Assembly: GCA_963835135.1 (NCBI GenBank) | Contig: CAWIEF010000003.1 | Coordinates: 496,001 to 560,000 of the forward strand | DNA from: JAVVHH01 sp963835135 | GTDB lineage: Bacteria; Pseudomonadota; Alphaproteobacteria; Acetobacterales; Acetobacteraceae | Length of the DNA stretch: 64,000 nucleotides | Direction: 5' to 3' | Made by a program: the position numbers and the translations under genes | Part shown: one piece after another, positions 8,616 to 16,452 of the stretch | Layout: each line of letters opens with the position of its first letter | Position numbering within the stretch: the first letter of the stretch is position 1 | Notes under the pieces: generated by a model | Seen by the model: the letters and a program-made list of their open reading frames with translations, nothing else | Told to the model about the DNA's origin: nothing | Database searches by the model: none

Positions 8616-9915
8616 TTACCTCTTCATGTCGATGGTCGCCTGCAGGAGCTCATCAGACGTGGTGACCATCTTGGTATTTGCAGTGTAGGCCCGCTGCGCC
8701 ACGATTAACTTGGTGAACTCGCTTGCGATATCGACGTTGCTTCCCTCGAGGGAGCTGGTCACCAGCGTGCCCGCGCCGTTGCCGCCAGGCTGGTTGATGC
8801 GGGGCGTTCCGCTCCCGTTCGTGGCGAGGAACGCCTGCCCGTCTTGACGCTGCAGCGAGTCAGGGCTGGCAAAGGTGACGATCGGAATCTGCGCCAGCAC
8901 CCGCGAGGAGCCGTTATCGTAGTTGACTTGGATGTCGCCGTTCTGCTGCATCGTCACGCTGCTGAAACTGCCGGGCTTCACACCGTTCTGCGACGTGCTG
9001 ACCAGATTGTAGGTCGTCCCAGCAAACTGCGTCACCCCATCGGTGCCGCCGAACTTGCCCAGGTCCACACTGATGGGCTGCGCGGGTTCGCCGGGGAAGT
9101 TGGCGGTGAACGCCACGGTCGCATTCGTGCCTGCCGCATACGTCGTCGCCGGGCCGGCCGGGCTCGTCGGCGTGACAGATCCGATCGTGCCGGCTGGCGC
9201 GCCATTCGAGCCAAACGAGACATCGACGGTCGTGGGTGCGGCCGCGCTATTCTGCTGGGCGATGGACAGCGACCAGGTGTTCTGCGCCGTGGTGCTTTTT
9301 GTCCATGTGAGTTCGAGGTTCTGCGGACTGCCTTGTGCGTCGACGATGGGCAACTCCGTCGTAAACGGCGTCGCGGTCGCCGGCGTGGCAGGAAGGTTGG
9401 CCGAGATCGTGGCGCTGGATGTCGGAACCGGCGCGTAACCGCTCTGGCCGACTTGCAGCGGCGTCAGCTTGGTTTGATCGATGGTGCCAGCGGCGCTGGC
9501 CGGCCAGCCGTTGAGGAAGTGACCCGTGCTGTTGACCAGGTAACCGTTGGCATCGAGCTTGAAGTCGCCCGCCCTGGTGAACAGTTGCCGGCCGTCGAAC
9601 GTCGGCTCACCGTTGGCGGTGCCGTTCTGAGCGCTGACCGGGAAGAAGCCTTGCCCCGAAATGGCGAGCGACAGCGGGCTGCTGGATGACGTGATCGACC
9701 CTTGCACCGAGTTGTTGTACTGTGGCCGAGCAACGACGCTGCCCGAACTCGTTGACGGTCGCCGTGCTCACCGTAATGTAGTCGTCGAACGTCGTGTCGA
9801 CGCCCTTGAAGCCGGTCGTCTGAGTATTGGCGAGGTTGTCGCCCACGTTGCTGAACGCAGTCGATTGAGCGTTGAGGCCTGCGATGGCCGTCGTCATTGC
9901 ACCAAAGAGCGACAT
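8616..9915 (-). pseudogene. flgE: Flagellar hook protein, interrupted by one extra base
   Basis: Encodes the hook subunit, but two frames are needed to read it. The N-terminal frame (start 9915) gives MSLFGAMTTAIAGLNAQST and on to TATVNEFG. From about 9741 the conserved continuation SVVARPQYNNSVQGSI lies one frame over and runs to the stop at 8616 with the typical C-terminus QRAYTANTKMVTTSDELLQ. Removing one base near 9741 would restore a 432-residue hook protein of normal domain order. Without this the N-terminal frame stops about 45 residues later. All neighbouring hook and basal-body genes are intact, so a sequence error is plausible; a true loss would leave the cell without a hook. Confidence 0.88.
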
Positions 9916-9946
9916 TGATGGGTCCTAGATGTGGTTCCAGGCCTTT

Positions 9947-9963
9947 CGCATCTTTCGTGCCAC
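9947..9963 (-). promoter_or_regulatory. Sigma-54 (-24/-12) promoter for flgE-flgK-flgL
   Basis: On the minus strand the sequence reads GTGGCACGAAAGATGCG. The -24 element TGGCACG matches consensus exactly. The -12 element is ATGC instead of TTGC, and the spacing from GG to GC is the required ten bases. Transcription should start near 9936, about 20 bases before the flgE ATG. The flagellar context and a FlbD-type activator in the same cluster support the assignment. Confidence 0.75.
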
Positions 9964-10093
9964 CTTCGCCGTCCAGCAAAACAAGCGTTTCCCTGGCCGC
10001 CGACCCGGCGAAAATAGCCGAGTAGCACCGCCAACCCGGCAATTCGTGCCGAGCGCCCTGTGCGGGCACGCTTGGATTTGCTCGCATCCGACG

Positions 10094-10110
10094 TTGGCCC
10101 GCTCCTTGCT
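10094..10110 (+). promoter_or_regulatory. Sigma-54 (-24/-12) promoter for fliK-flgD
   Basis: The sequence TTGGCCCGCTCCTTGCT matches the sigma-54 consensus at all but one fixed position (C for A in GGCAC). GG and GC are exactly ten bases apart. The predicted start of transcription, about 12 bases beyond the -12 element, falls close to 10120, only a few bases before the fliK ATG at 10123. It faces away from the flgE promoter 130 bases to the left. Confidence 0.72.
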
Positions 10111-10122
10111 CTAACGTCAGCC

Positions 10123-11655
10123 ATGCTCACCTCCGCCGTCCCGGCAGCGTCGTCTCCTGCACCGCCATCGACCCCGTCCGGGATCGGTGCGGCGGGCCTA
10201 TCCGCTGGGCTCGGCGCCTCACCCGGCGGCGGCTTCGCCTCGGTGCTCGACACGGCCGGCCAATCAGTCGCAACGGCGACCGCCGCGCCCAATCCGACAC
10301 TTGTTGATGCGAGCGTGACTGGGCCTGCCGTCCCGAATCAGCCCTCTCCGACACTGACGCTCCCGACAGCGAAGGGACCGCTGGTCGACGGCAGCCCTCC
10401 CAAAGCTGTGCCCAATGCTGACTCGGCCGCCGCTGCCAAGCGGACGAAGCAGGCGGCGGTCGGTCCTGATCCGGTGAAATCATCGGTCCCGTCGGGCGCT
10501 CCTCTGCCCGTCCCCCTTCCGGATATCCCCTCTCCTCAGGCCGCGATCGCAATCCAACCCTCGGGTGCGACCGCTCCACCTTCTGTGGCGTCCGACGCGG
10601 CCGGTGCTGTCTTGACGAACCACGTGCCGGCGGCGCCGGCGTCGGTGGCAAACACGACGCCGTCAACTTCCGCGGCCGCGCCCACCTCCGCCAACGAGGA
10701 TCGCCTTACTAGTTCTGGCGTGTCATCAGCCGGAGCCCCGGCCGGGTCGAGCTTGGCCGACCAGGCGGCGGTGGCTGGTCAAGTCGGGCTGTCGGTCGAG
10801 GATCACGCCCCGGGCGAGGTACCGCCCGAGTCGCCAACGGCTGTCCAGCAAGCGACCGAGACAGCAAGCCACGCGGTTCCAGCTCCGCCGGTCGTGCCAC
10901 CCCCTCTCGGGATCACGGCCTCGACTGCAACAGGTTCAGCGCCGGCGGCGAACCGCCAAGGCGCATCGTTGTCCGCATCTGCCCGCACACCGGACGTGCC
11001 GAGCCGTTCCACCCCCGCCACCAATGCCGTGCAGACGTCGCCCTTCGCGGCCGTCGAGCCGCAGTCACCGGCACAAATCCAGGCTCCGCCGCCAGTGATT
11101 CCGCTGGCTGCCACGCCAATCTCCGGCCCGACCCGGTCCGCACCGGCCGTCGCGCCGGCCTTCTCCCCTGCCGCGCAGGTGGCGCAGGCGGTTGCCGAGC
11201 CCGTCAAGGTCATGTTGACCAGCCCGGCCCAAGCTGGAGCAGCGACGCCCCACGTCACGACGATCCAGATCACCCCGATCGAGTTGGGCCGGGTCGAAGT
11301 CAGGATCGAACGCTTGAACGACGGTCCAGCGAGAATACAACTGGTCGCTGAGCGCCCCGAGACACTGACACGTCTCGTGCACGATCAATCGCAGCTCCAA
11401 CAAGCGCTTGATCACGCCGGTATTCCACAATCAAGTCGCACGATCGAGTTCAGTCTCGCGCCGGCGACAACGGCCGGGACCGCCTCTTCGACCGACCTAA
11501 CCGGGGAGAGCGCTTCGGGCGGACAGTCTCCGAGCAACGGCGCCCGTCAGGGTACTCCCTACAATGGCGCAAACCTAGTCGAGTCCGACACCAACCCACT
11601 TGCCGCCACAACTCACACCCGGATCATGCGGTCTGCGGTCGACATCACCGCCTGA
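10123..11655 (+). CDS. fliK: Flagellar hook-length control protein
   Basis: A 510-residue protein predicted to set hook length and trigger the export switch. Most of it is a long Pro/Ala/Ser/Thr-rich region without fixed structure, as expected for the ruler part. The conserved hook-length domain follows near residues 390-460 (ITPIELGRVEVRIERLNDG, later LVHDQSQLQQALDHAGI). The frame is open to a GTG at 10060, but the sigma-54 promoter at 10094-10110 would exclude that start, so 10123 is chosen. There is no convincing ribosome site in front of it. It is followed directly by flgD. Confidence 0.85.
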   Translation: MLTSAVPAASSPAPPSTPSGIGAAGLSAGLGASPGGGFASVLDTAGQSVATATAAPNPTLVDASVTGPAVPNQPSPTLTLPTAKGPLVDGSPPKAVPNADSAAAAKRTKQAAVGPDPVKSSVPSGAPLPVPLPDIPSPQAAIAIQPSGATAPPSVASDAAGAVLTNHVPAAPASVANTTPSTSAAAPTSANEDRLTSSGVSSAGAPAGSSLADQAAVAGQVGLSVEDHAPGEVPPESPTAVQQATETASHAVPAPPVVPPPLGITASTATGSAPAANRQGASLSASARTPDVPSRSTPATNAVQTSPFAAVEPQSPAQIQAPPPVIPLAATPISGPTRSAPAVAPAFSPAAQVAQAVAEPVKVMLTSPAQAGAATPHVTTIQITPIELGRVEVRIERLNDGPARIQLVAERPETLTRLVHDQSQLQQALDHAGIPQSSRTIEFSLAPATTAGTASSTDLTGESASGGQSPSNGARQGTPYNGANLVESDTNPLAATTHTRIMRSAVDITA

Positions 11656-11666
11656 GGAGAATCCCG

Positions 11667-12329
11667 ATGACACTCTCAACGCCGACCGTGACCGCTCCTG
11701 CTGCCGCGACGACCGGTCCAGCCTCGAACTCCGCCCTCGGCTCGCTCAGCGGCACGCTGAATAGCTTTCTGACGCTGCTGATGACCCAGCTCAAGAACCA
11801 GGATCCCACGTCGCCGATGGACACCAATACGTTCACGACCCAGCTCGTCCAATACTCAAGTGTCGAGCAGCAAATCAACACGAACACGAACTTGACCAAC
11901 CTAATTACGGCCACCCAGAGTAACACGATCCTCCAATCGACCTCGCTTGTCGGCAAGCAAGCGACGGTGACCAATGACCACCTGTCTCTCCAAGACGGCA
12001 AAGCCCAGATCCACTTCAATGCGCCGAAAGATGAGCCCGTGACGATCACGGTGACCGGGCCGTCTGGCGCGACGGTGCTGCAAACCAACATGTCGGCCGC
12101 CGCTGGCAACAATGACTGGAGCTGGAATGGAAAGGATGATACCGGCCACACGCTCGCCGACGGCGCCTACAAGGTGACGGTGGCCGATCAGAGCGGGACC
12201 GGTATCGCGACGACCGTCACCGGTACGGTCACTGGCTTGCAGCGGAGCGGCACCGCGGTCAACGCGGTAATGGGCAGCCTGCAGTCGGACGTCGGGACGA
12301 TACAGTCCGTCGTCACGGCAACGCCTTGA
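11667..12329 (+). CDS. flgD: Flagellar hook assembly (capping) protein
   Basis: A 220-residue hook cap protein, needed for polymerisation of hook subunits. The conserved N-terminal region FLTLLMTQLKNQDPTSPMD is followed by FTTQLVQYSSVEQQINTN. After it come a FlgD Ig-like part with SWNGKDDTGHTLADGAYKV and the closing beta strands. A strong GAGGAGA ribosome site lies 12 bases after the fliK stop, so the two genes form an operon. The length and domain order are normal for the family. Confidence 0.94.
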   Translation: MTLSTPTVTAPAAATTGPASNSALGSLSGTLNSFLTLLMTQLKNQDPTSPMDTNTFTTQLVQYSSVEQQINTNTNLTNLITATQSNTILQSTSLVGKQATVTNDHLSLQDGKAQIHFNAPKDEPVTITVTGPSGATVLQTNMSAAAGNNDWSWNGKDDTGHTLADGAYKVTVADQSGTGIATTVTGTVTGLQRSGTAVNAVMGSLQSDVGTIQSVVTATP

Positions 12330-12497
12330 ACGATCAAGTAAACAGCTGTCAGGCTTCCAGCCGTGCAGAAACATAGACGCGTGTCGGTCAGTTAACAAAG
12401 TCATTCGAGTGGTGAGAATTCATTAACTTTTACATCCTAGACTCTATCCACGAACGCCGGCGATCTGACCGTGCTGGACGTGAATGGAGACCAGACA

Positions 12498-12752
12498 ATG
12501 ACTGAAGTGACTGAGGTCGAGGCCCCGTCTGCCGTCGAGGCGGCAATGGACGTTGCCGAACGTCGTCGGCCGGGTCGGCTCGAGAATGTGAGTCCGACGC
12601 TGATCCCGATCCTTCGCAGTCCGGAGCCGACCGAGATCGAGTTCGATGAAGTCGATCAGGCCGCCGCAGCCCGGGGCGTGGCGTTCGGCGCTCTGCTCTC
12701 CGCACCGATCTGGGTGATCATTGCCTATGTCGGAACGTGGTTTTTGTCCTGA
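12498..12752 (+). CDS. Small tail-anchored protein between flgD and fliF
   Basis: An 84-residue protein I do not recognise as a named family. The first two thirds are hydrophilic and acidic (EVEAPSAVEAAMDVAERR, EPTEIEFDEVDQ). The last 20 or so residues form one hydrophobic helix (VAFGALLSAPIWVIIAYVG), so it should sit in the inner membrane with the N-terminus in the cytoplasm. GGAGA lies upstream of the ATG at 12498; a GTG at 12471 is a less likely start. It lies alone between the fliK-flgD and fliF operons. A flagellar role is possible only by position; similar short one-helix proteins occur outside flagellar loci. Confidence 0.6.
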   Translation: MTEVTEVEAPSAVEAAMDVAERRRPGRLENVSPTLIPILRSPEPTEIEFDEVDQAAAARGVAFGALLSAPIWVIIAYVGTWFLS

Positions 12753-12774
12753 GTAGGCAGTTTCTGCCGAGCGA

Positions 12775-12790
12775 TTAACCGTTCGGTAAC
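12775..12790 (+). promoter_or_regulatory. CtrA-like binding box upstream of fliF
   Basis: The sequence TTAACCGTTCGGTAAC fits the CtrA full-site pattern TTAA-N7-TTAAC with one mismatch (G for the first T of the second half). It lies 31 bases before the fliF ATG, where early flagellar promoters in alphaproteobacteria carry such boxes. Assignment is by pattern only. Confidence 0.45.
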
Positions 12791-12820
12791 CCGGCCTTGG
12801 CAAGATAAGGCCATGGCGCG

Positions 12821-14443
12821 ATGGCAAAACGGGATCGGGCAATGACCTCTATGATATCTGGTCTGCGCTCGCTGGGGCCCCTCAAACTAGGGGCGATGGC
12901 AGCTGTAGCGATGCTCTGCTTCGGCCTGCTTTCGTATCTGGCCATGCGCAGCAATGACGGGCCTATGTCGCTGCTCTACGGAGATCTCGATCTGCGGGAA
13001 GCTAGCCAAGTCATCGACCAACTGGACAAGGCGCACATCCCTCACAAAACGGAGGGCGGCGGAAGCCGAGTGCTGGTTGCAGGCGACCAGGTCGATCGCG
13101 CTCGTCTCCTGCTCGCCAAGGAAGGCCTGCCGTCTGGTGGGTCCATTGGCTACGAGATCTTCGATCGCTCGGACGGACTGACCGCCAACAGTTTCCAGCA
13201 AGGCATTGCGCAAACCCGCGCGCTGGAAGGCGAACTCGCGCGCACCATCCGGGCTATCCAGGGGGTGCGCACCGCCCGGGTCCACCTCGTCCTGCCCCGG
13301 CGCGAACCGTTTGCCCGCGAGCGGCAAGACGCTCAGGCGAGCATCGTGCTGACCATGGCCGGGGCCGCCCGTCTTGACGCTGAGGGCACTCAGGCGATCC
13401 TGAACCTCGTCTCCGCGGCCGTCCCTGGATTGCACGCGCAGAATATTGCGATGGTCGACAGCCGCGGTAACCTCCTGTCCCGCGCCGGCCGCCCAACCGG
13501 CCCCGCGGCATCGGCGCAAACTGGCGAAGAGCTCAAGCGCAGCGCCGAGCTTCGACTGTCCAGAGCGGTCGAAGAGATGCTCGAGCGTAGCCTCGGGGCC
13601 GGTCACGTCCGCGCCGAGGCCGCCGTCGAGTTCGACTTTGATCAGGTCCACGAAACCCAAGAGAAGTTCGATCCGGACGGTCAGGTCGTCCGTAGCCAGC
13701 AGAACAGCACCAACAACAGCCGCAACACCGAGGCGCAAACCAACGTCTCCGTTCAGAATAATCTGCCCAACGCTGATGCCGGAACGCAGCCGGCCGGGTC
13801 ACAAGAGCAAAAGCAAGACGAGACGACGAACTTCGAGATCAGCAAGACCGTTCGGACGCTGGTCCGAGAGCAGCCTCAGGTTCATCGCATCAGCCTCGCA
13901 GTGATGGTGGACGGCCTGAGCTCCCGCAATGCGGACGGGACGACGACGTGGACCGAGCGTTCACAGGCCGACCTGGAGCGTATCGCAACCCTCGTGCGTG
14001 GTGCGATCGGCTTCAACGAGGCCCGCGGCGATCACGTGGACGTCGTATCGATGCGGTTTGCCGGTGCCGAAGAGGGTCCGGAAGCTCCGGCTCCGTCCTT
14101 CTGGTCGCGGTTCGACAAGTCGGACATGTATCGCCTTGGCGAGAACGGGGCGGTTGCCCTCGGTGTTCTTGCCGCCCTGCTCTTCGTGCTCCGCCCGATG
14201 GCGCTGCGCCTGTCCGTCGCCGCCAACCCCGCCGCCGTCCAAGCAAGTTCAGGCGCTCCGGCCCTCGCCGGCGCGCCTGGCGCCGCAGCCCGGCTCGAGC
14301 ACGGGAGCGACGAGATGGTGCACGTGGCAAATGTAGAAGGTGAAATGAGGATGGCGTCCATAACCCGTGTCACGACATTGATCGAGGAGCGGACCGAGGA
14401 CAGTGTCGGCATGTTGCGCAACTGGCTGGCGGAGGCGGACTAA
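12821..14443 (+). CDS. fliF: Flagellar MS-ring protein
   Basis: A 540-residue inner-membrane ring protein that seats the flagellar export gate and rotor. A first membrane helix (LGAMAAVAMLCFGLLSYLAM) lies near residue 24. The YscJ/FliF ring-building domain follows (LYGDLDLREASQVIDQLD, IFDRSDGLTANSFQQGIAQTRALEGEL), then a linker rich in Asn/Gln, then a second helix near residue 445 (VALGVLAALLFVLRPMAL). The cytoplasmic tail SVGMLRNWLAEAD binds FliG. The final TAA overlaps the fliG ATG. It is the first gene of the fliF-fliG-fliH-fliN-flbD-flhA string, behind a CtrA-like box. Confidence 0.95.
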   Translation: MAKRDRAMTSMISGLRSLGPLKLGAMAAVAMLCFGLLSYLAMRSNDGPMSLLYGDLDLREASQVIDQLDKAHIPHKTEGGGSRVLVAGDQVDRARLLLAKEGLPSGGSIGYEIFDRSDGLTANSFQQGIAQTRALEGELARTIRAIQGVRTARVHLVLPRREPFARERQDAQASIVLTMAGAARLDAEGTQAILNLVSAAVPGLHAQNIAMVDSRGNLLSRAGRPTGPAASAQTGEELKRSAELRLSRAVEEMLERSLGAGHVRAEAAVEFDFDQVHETQEKFDPDGQVVRSQQNSTNNSRNTEAQTNVSVQNNLPNADAGTQPAGSQEQKQDETTNFEISKTVRTLVREQPQVHRISLAVMVDGLSSRNADGTTTWTERSQADLERIATLVRGAIGFNEARGDHVDVVSMRFAGAEEGPEAPAPSFWSRFDKSDMYRLGENGAVALGVLAALLFVLRPMALRLSVAANPAAVQASSGAPALAGAPGAAARLEHGSDEMVHVANVEGEMRMASITRVTTLIEERTEDSVGMLRNWLAEAD

Positions 14444-15456
14444 TGCGTCAAGCCGCCGCGAAAATAGCGATGCAGGGCCGGCAAAAAGTGGCCGTCTTGA
14501 TGCTGGCTCTCAGTCCGCAGCACAGTGCGAAGCTCTTGAGCCTCCTGCACGAGGACGAAATCCGAGAGATCTCGAGCGCCATGGCGATGCTCGGAACGAT
14601 CCGAGCCGAAGTAGTCGAGCAACTCTGCAACGAGTTTGCCGACGGGATCGGTTCACAAGGCAACATCATGGGCTCGTTCGAAGCGACCGAATTGCTGTTG
14701 CAACAGGCGCTTCCGAAGGACCGCGCACATCAGATCATGGAAGAGATCCGCGGCCCGGCGGGACGAACCATGTGGGACAAACTCGGCAACGTGAACGAGG
14801 CCGTCCTCGCCAACTACTTGAAGAACGAATACCCGCAAACCGTCGCGGTCGTGCTGTCCAAACTCAAGCCGGATCATGCCGGCCGGGTGCTAACGCTGCT
14901 GCCCGATGGCTTCTCCATCGAGGTCGTCATGCGGATGCTGCGGATGGAAAGCGTGCAGCGCGACATCCTCGACGGTGTCGAGCAGACGCTGCGGTCCGAG
15001 TTCATGTCCAATCTCGCCCGGACGAGCCGCCGCGACAGCCACGAGATGATGGCGGAGATCTTCAACAGCCTCGATCGCCAAAACGAAGCGCGTTTCGTCT
15101 CGGCGCTGGAAGAACGCAATCGCGAGGCCGCCGAACGGATCAAATCGCTCATGTTCACCTTCGATGATCTGCGCCGCCTCTCGGCCGAGCACATGCAGGT
15201 GTTGTTGCGGGCTGTCGCCAAAGACAAGCTGCCACTCGCGTTGAAGGGCGCGTCCGAGCCACTGCGCGAGCTCTTCTTCAGCAACCTATCCGAACGGGCC
15301 GGCCGCATGCTCCGCGACGACATCGAGTCGCTCGGCCCAGTCAAGTTGCGCGACGTCGACGAAGCCCAAAGCAGCATCGTCAACACGGCAAAGGAGCTGT
15401 CGACCGAAGGGCTGATCGACGTGAACGAAGCCGCAAACGACGAGATGGTGTACTGA
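14443..15456 (+). CDS. fliG: Flagellar motor switch protein FliG
   Basis: A 337-residue rotor protein that binds FliF at its N-terminus and interacts with the stator through its C-terminus. Recognisable segments are KVAVLMLALSPQHSAKLLSL, the EHPQ-like NEYPQTVAVVLSKLKPDHAG in the middle, and the torque helix with charged residues (DLRRLSAEHMQVLLRAV). The C-terminal SNLSERAGRMLRDDIESLGP precedes a short acidic tail. It overlaps fliF by one base and fliH by one base, which indicates tight translational coupling. Confidence 0.96.
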   Translation: MRQAAAKIAMQGRQKVAVLMLALSPQHSAKLLSLLHEDEIREISSAMAMLGTIRAEVVEQLCNEFADGIGSQGNIMGSFEATELLLQQALPKDRAHQIMEEIRGPAGRTMWDKLGNVNEAVLANYLKNEYPQTVAVVLSKLKPDHAGRVLTLLPDGFSIEVVMRMLRMESVQRDILDGVEQTLRSEFMSNLARTSRRDSHEMMAEIFNSLDRQNEARFVSALEERNREAAERIKSLMFTFDDLRRLSAEHMQVLLRAVAKDKLPLALKGASEPLRELFFSNLSERAGRMLRDDIESLGPVKLRDVDEAQSSIVNTAKELSTEGLIDVNEAANDEMVY

Positions 15457-16142
15457 TGTTGGGCAGCATCCACCACGGCTCAGCGGGCCGTTCCGCCAGC
15501 CCGTTCGGGATCCTGTATGCGGAGGATTTCGACCACCCCGCCGAACTCGACCGGCATGGCGCCGATGCACGCGCCCCGGAGCCGCCGCCGATCACCCAAG
15601 CCGATGTCGACGCCGCATGCGCCGCGGCCGTCCGCGCCGCGCAAATCGATTGGCAACGGACTGACGAACGAGCGCGCCTCGATGCCATCGCGTCACTCGG
15701 GCCTGTGCTCGCAGGCATTCGCGACGCGACCGAACGCTCCGCCCTGGCGGTTGCGGAGACCACCGTCACCACGATCCTGTCGATCATCACCGGCCTCCTG
15801 CCCCATCTCTCCCGTGAACACGGCATGGCCGAGGTGCGGGCCTTGCTCGGCCGCCTCCTGCCCACGATCCGCTCCGAAACCAGGATCATCGCCCGAGTTC
15901 ACCCGGATCTCGTCGCGTCGATACAACGCGATATCGCCGAACTCGAACCAGACCTCGCCGCGATGATCGACGTTGCCGCTGCGCCGGTCGAACGAGGCGA
16001 CGTCAAGGTCAGCTGGGAGAACGGCTCGATGGTCCGCGACTCCCGGAAGATCATCCAAGCGGTCGAGGACGTCCTCGGCCTGCTCGGCCTGCAACAACCC
16101 GTCGAAGCCCCTTCAAAAAAGGTGATGGCCTATGCCGACTAG
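15456..16142 (+). CDS. fliH: FliH-like flagellar export regulator
   Basis: A 228-residue protein in the position of FliH, the negative regulator and tether of the FliI export ATPase. It has an N-terminal low-complexity part, a helical middle (ADVDAACAAAVRAAQIDWQR) and a C-terminal part resembling the FliH/vacuolar ATPase E-subunit fold (ETRIIARVHPDLVASIQRDI, VSWENGSMVRDSRKII). Sequence similarity to FliH is weak and the assignment rests largely on its place between fliG and fliN. No fliI gene lies in this window. Its end overlaps fliN by 11 bases. Confidence 0.72.
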   Translation: MLGSIHHGSAGRSASPFGILYAEDFDHPAELDRHGADARAPEPPPITQADVDAACAAAVRAAQIDWQRTDERARLDAIASLGPVLAGIRDATERSALAVAETTVTTILSIITGLLPHLSREHGMAEVRALLGRLLPTIRSETRIIARVHPDLVASIQRDIAELEPDLAAMIDVAAAPVERGDVKVSWENGSMVRDSRKIIQAVEDVLGLLGLQQPVEAPSKKVMAYAD

Positions 16143-16443
16143 AATGGAACTGTCCGATCTCGCCGAGACCGGACCGAGCGAGATCGGCCGTGGTCCCCGC
16201 GACCTGGAAGCGGTCTATGACATCCCGGTGACCGTCAGCGCCGTACTGGGCAAGAGCACGATGCAGGTCAGCCAGCTGCTCAAGCTAGGGCGCGGAGCCG
16301 TCGTGGAACTCGATCGCAAGCTCGGCGAAGCGATCGACATCTACGTCAACAATCGCTTGGTCGCGCGCGGCGAGGTCGTCCTGGTCGACGAGACCCGGCT
16401 CGGCGTCACCATGACGGAAATCGTCAAAAGCGACCGGCTCTAG
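16132..16443 (+). CDS. fliN: Flagellar motor switch protein FliN
   Basis: A 103-residue C-ring component made almost wholly of the SpoA/SurA-like domain. The core reads YDIPVTVSAVLGKSTMQVSQ, then LGRGAVVELDRKLGEAIDIY, VNNRLVARGEVVLVD and LGVTMTEIV, all typical. The start at 16132 overlaps fliH by 11 bases and has AAAGGTGA upstream; a second ATG at 16144 is also possible. FliM is not in the window. FliN together with FliG and FliM controls rotation direction. Confidence 0.95.
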   Translation: MPTRMELSDLAETGPSEIGRGPRDLEAVYDIPVTVSAVLGKSTMQVSQLLKLGRGAVVELDRKLGEAIDIYVNNRLVARGEVVLVDETRLGVTMTEIVKSDRL

Positions 16444-16452
16444 GGCGCGGCG

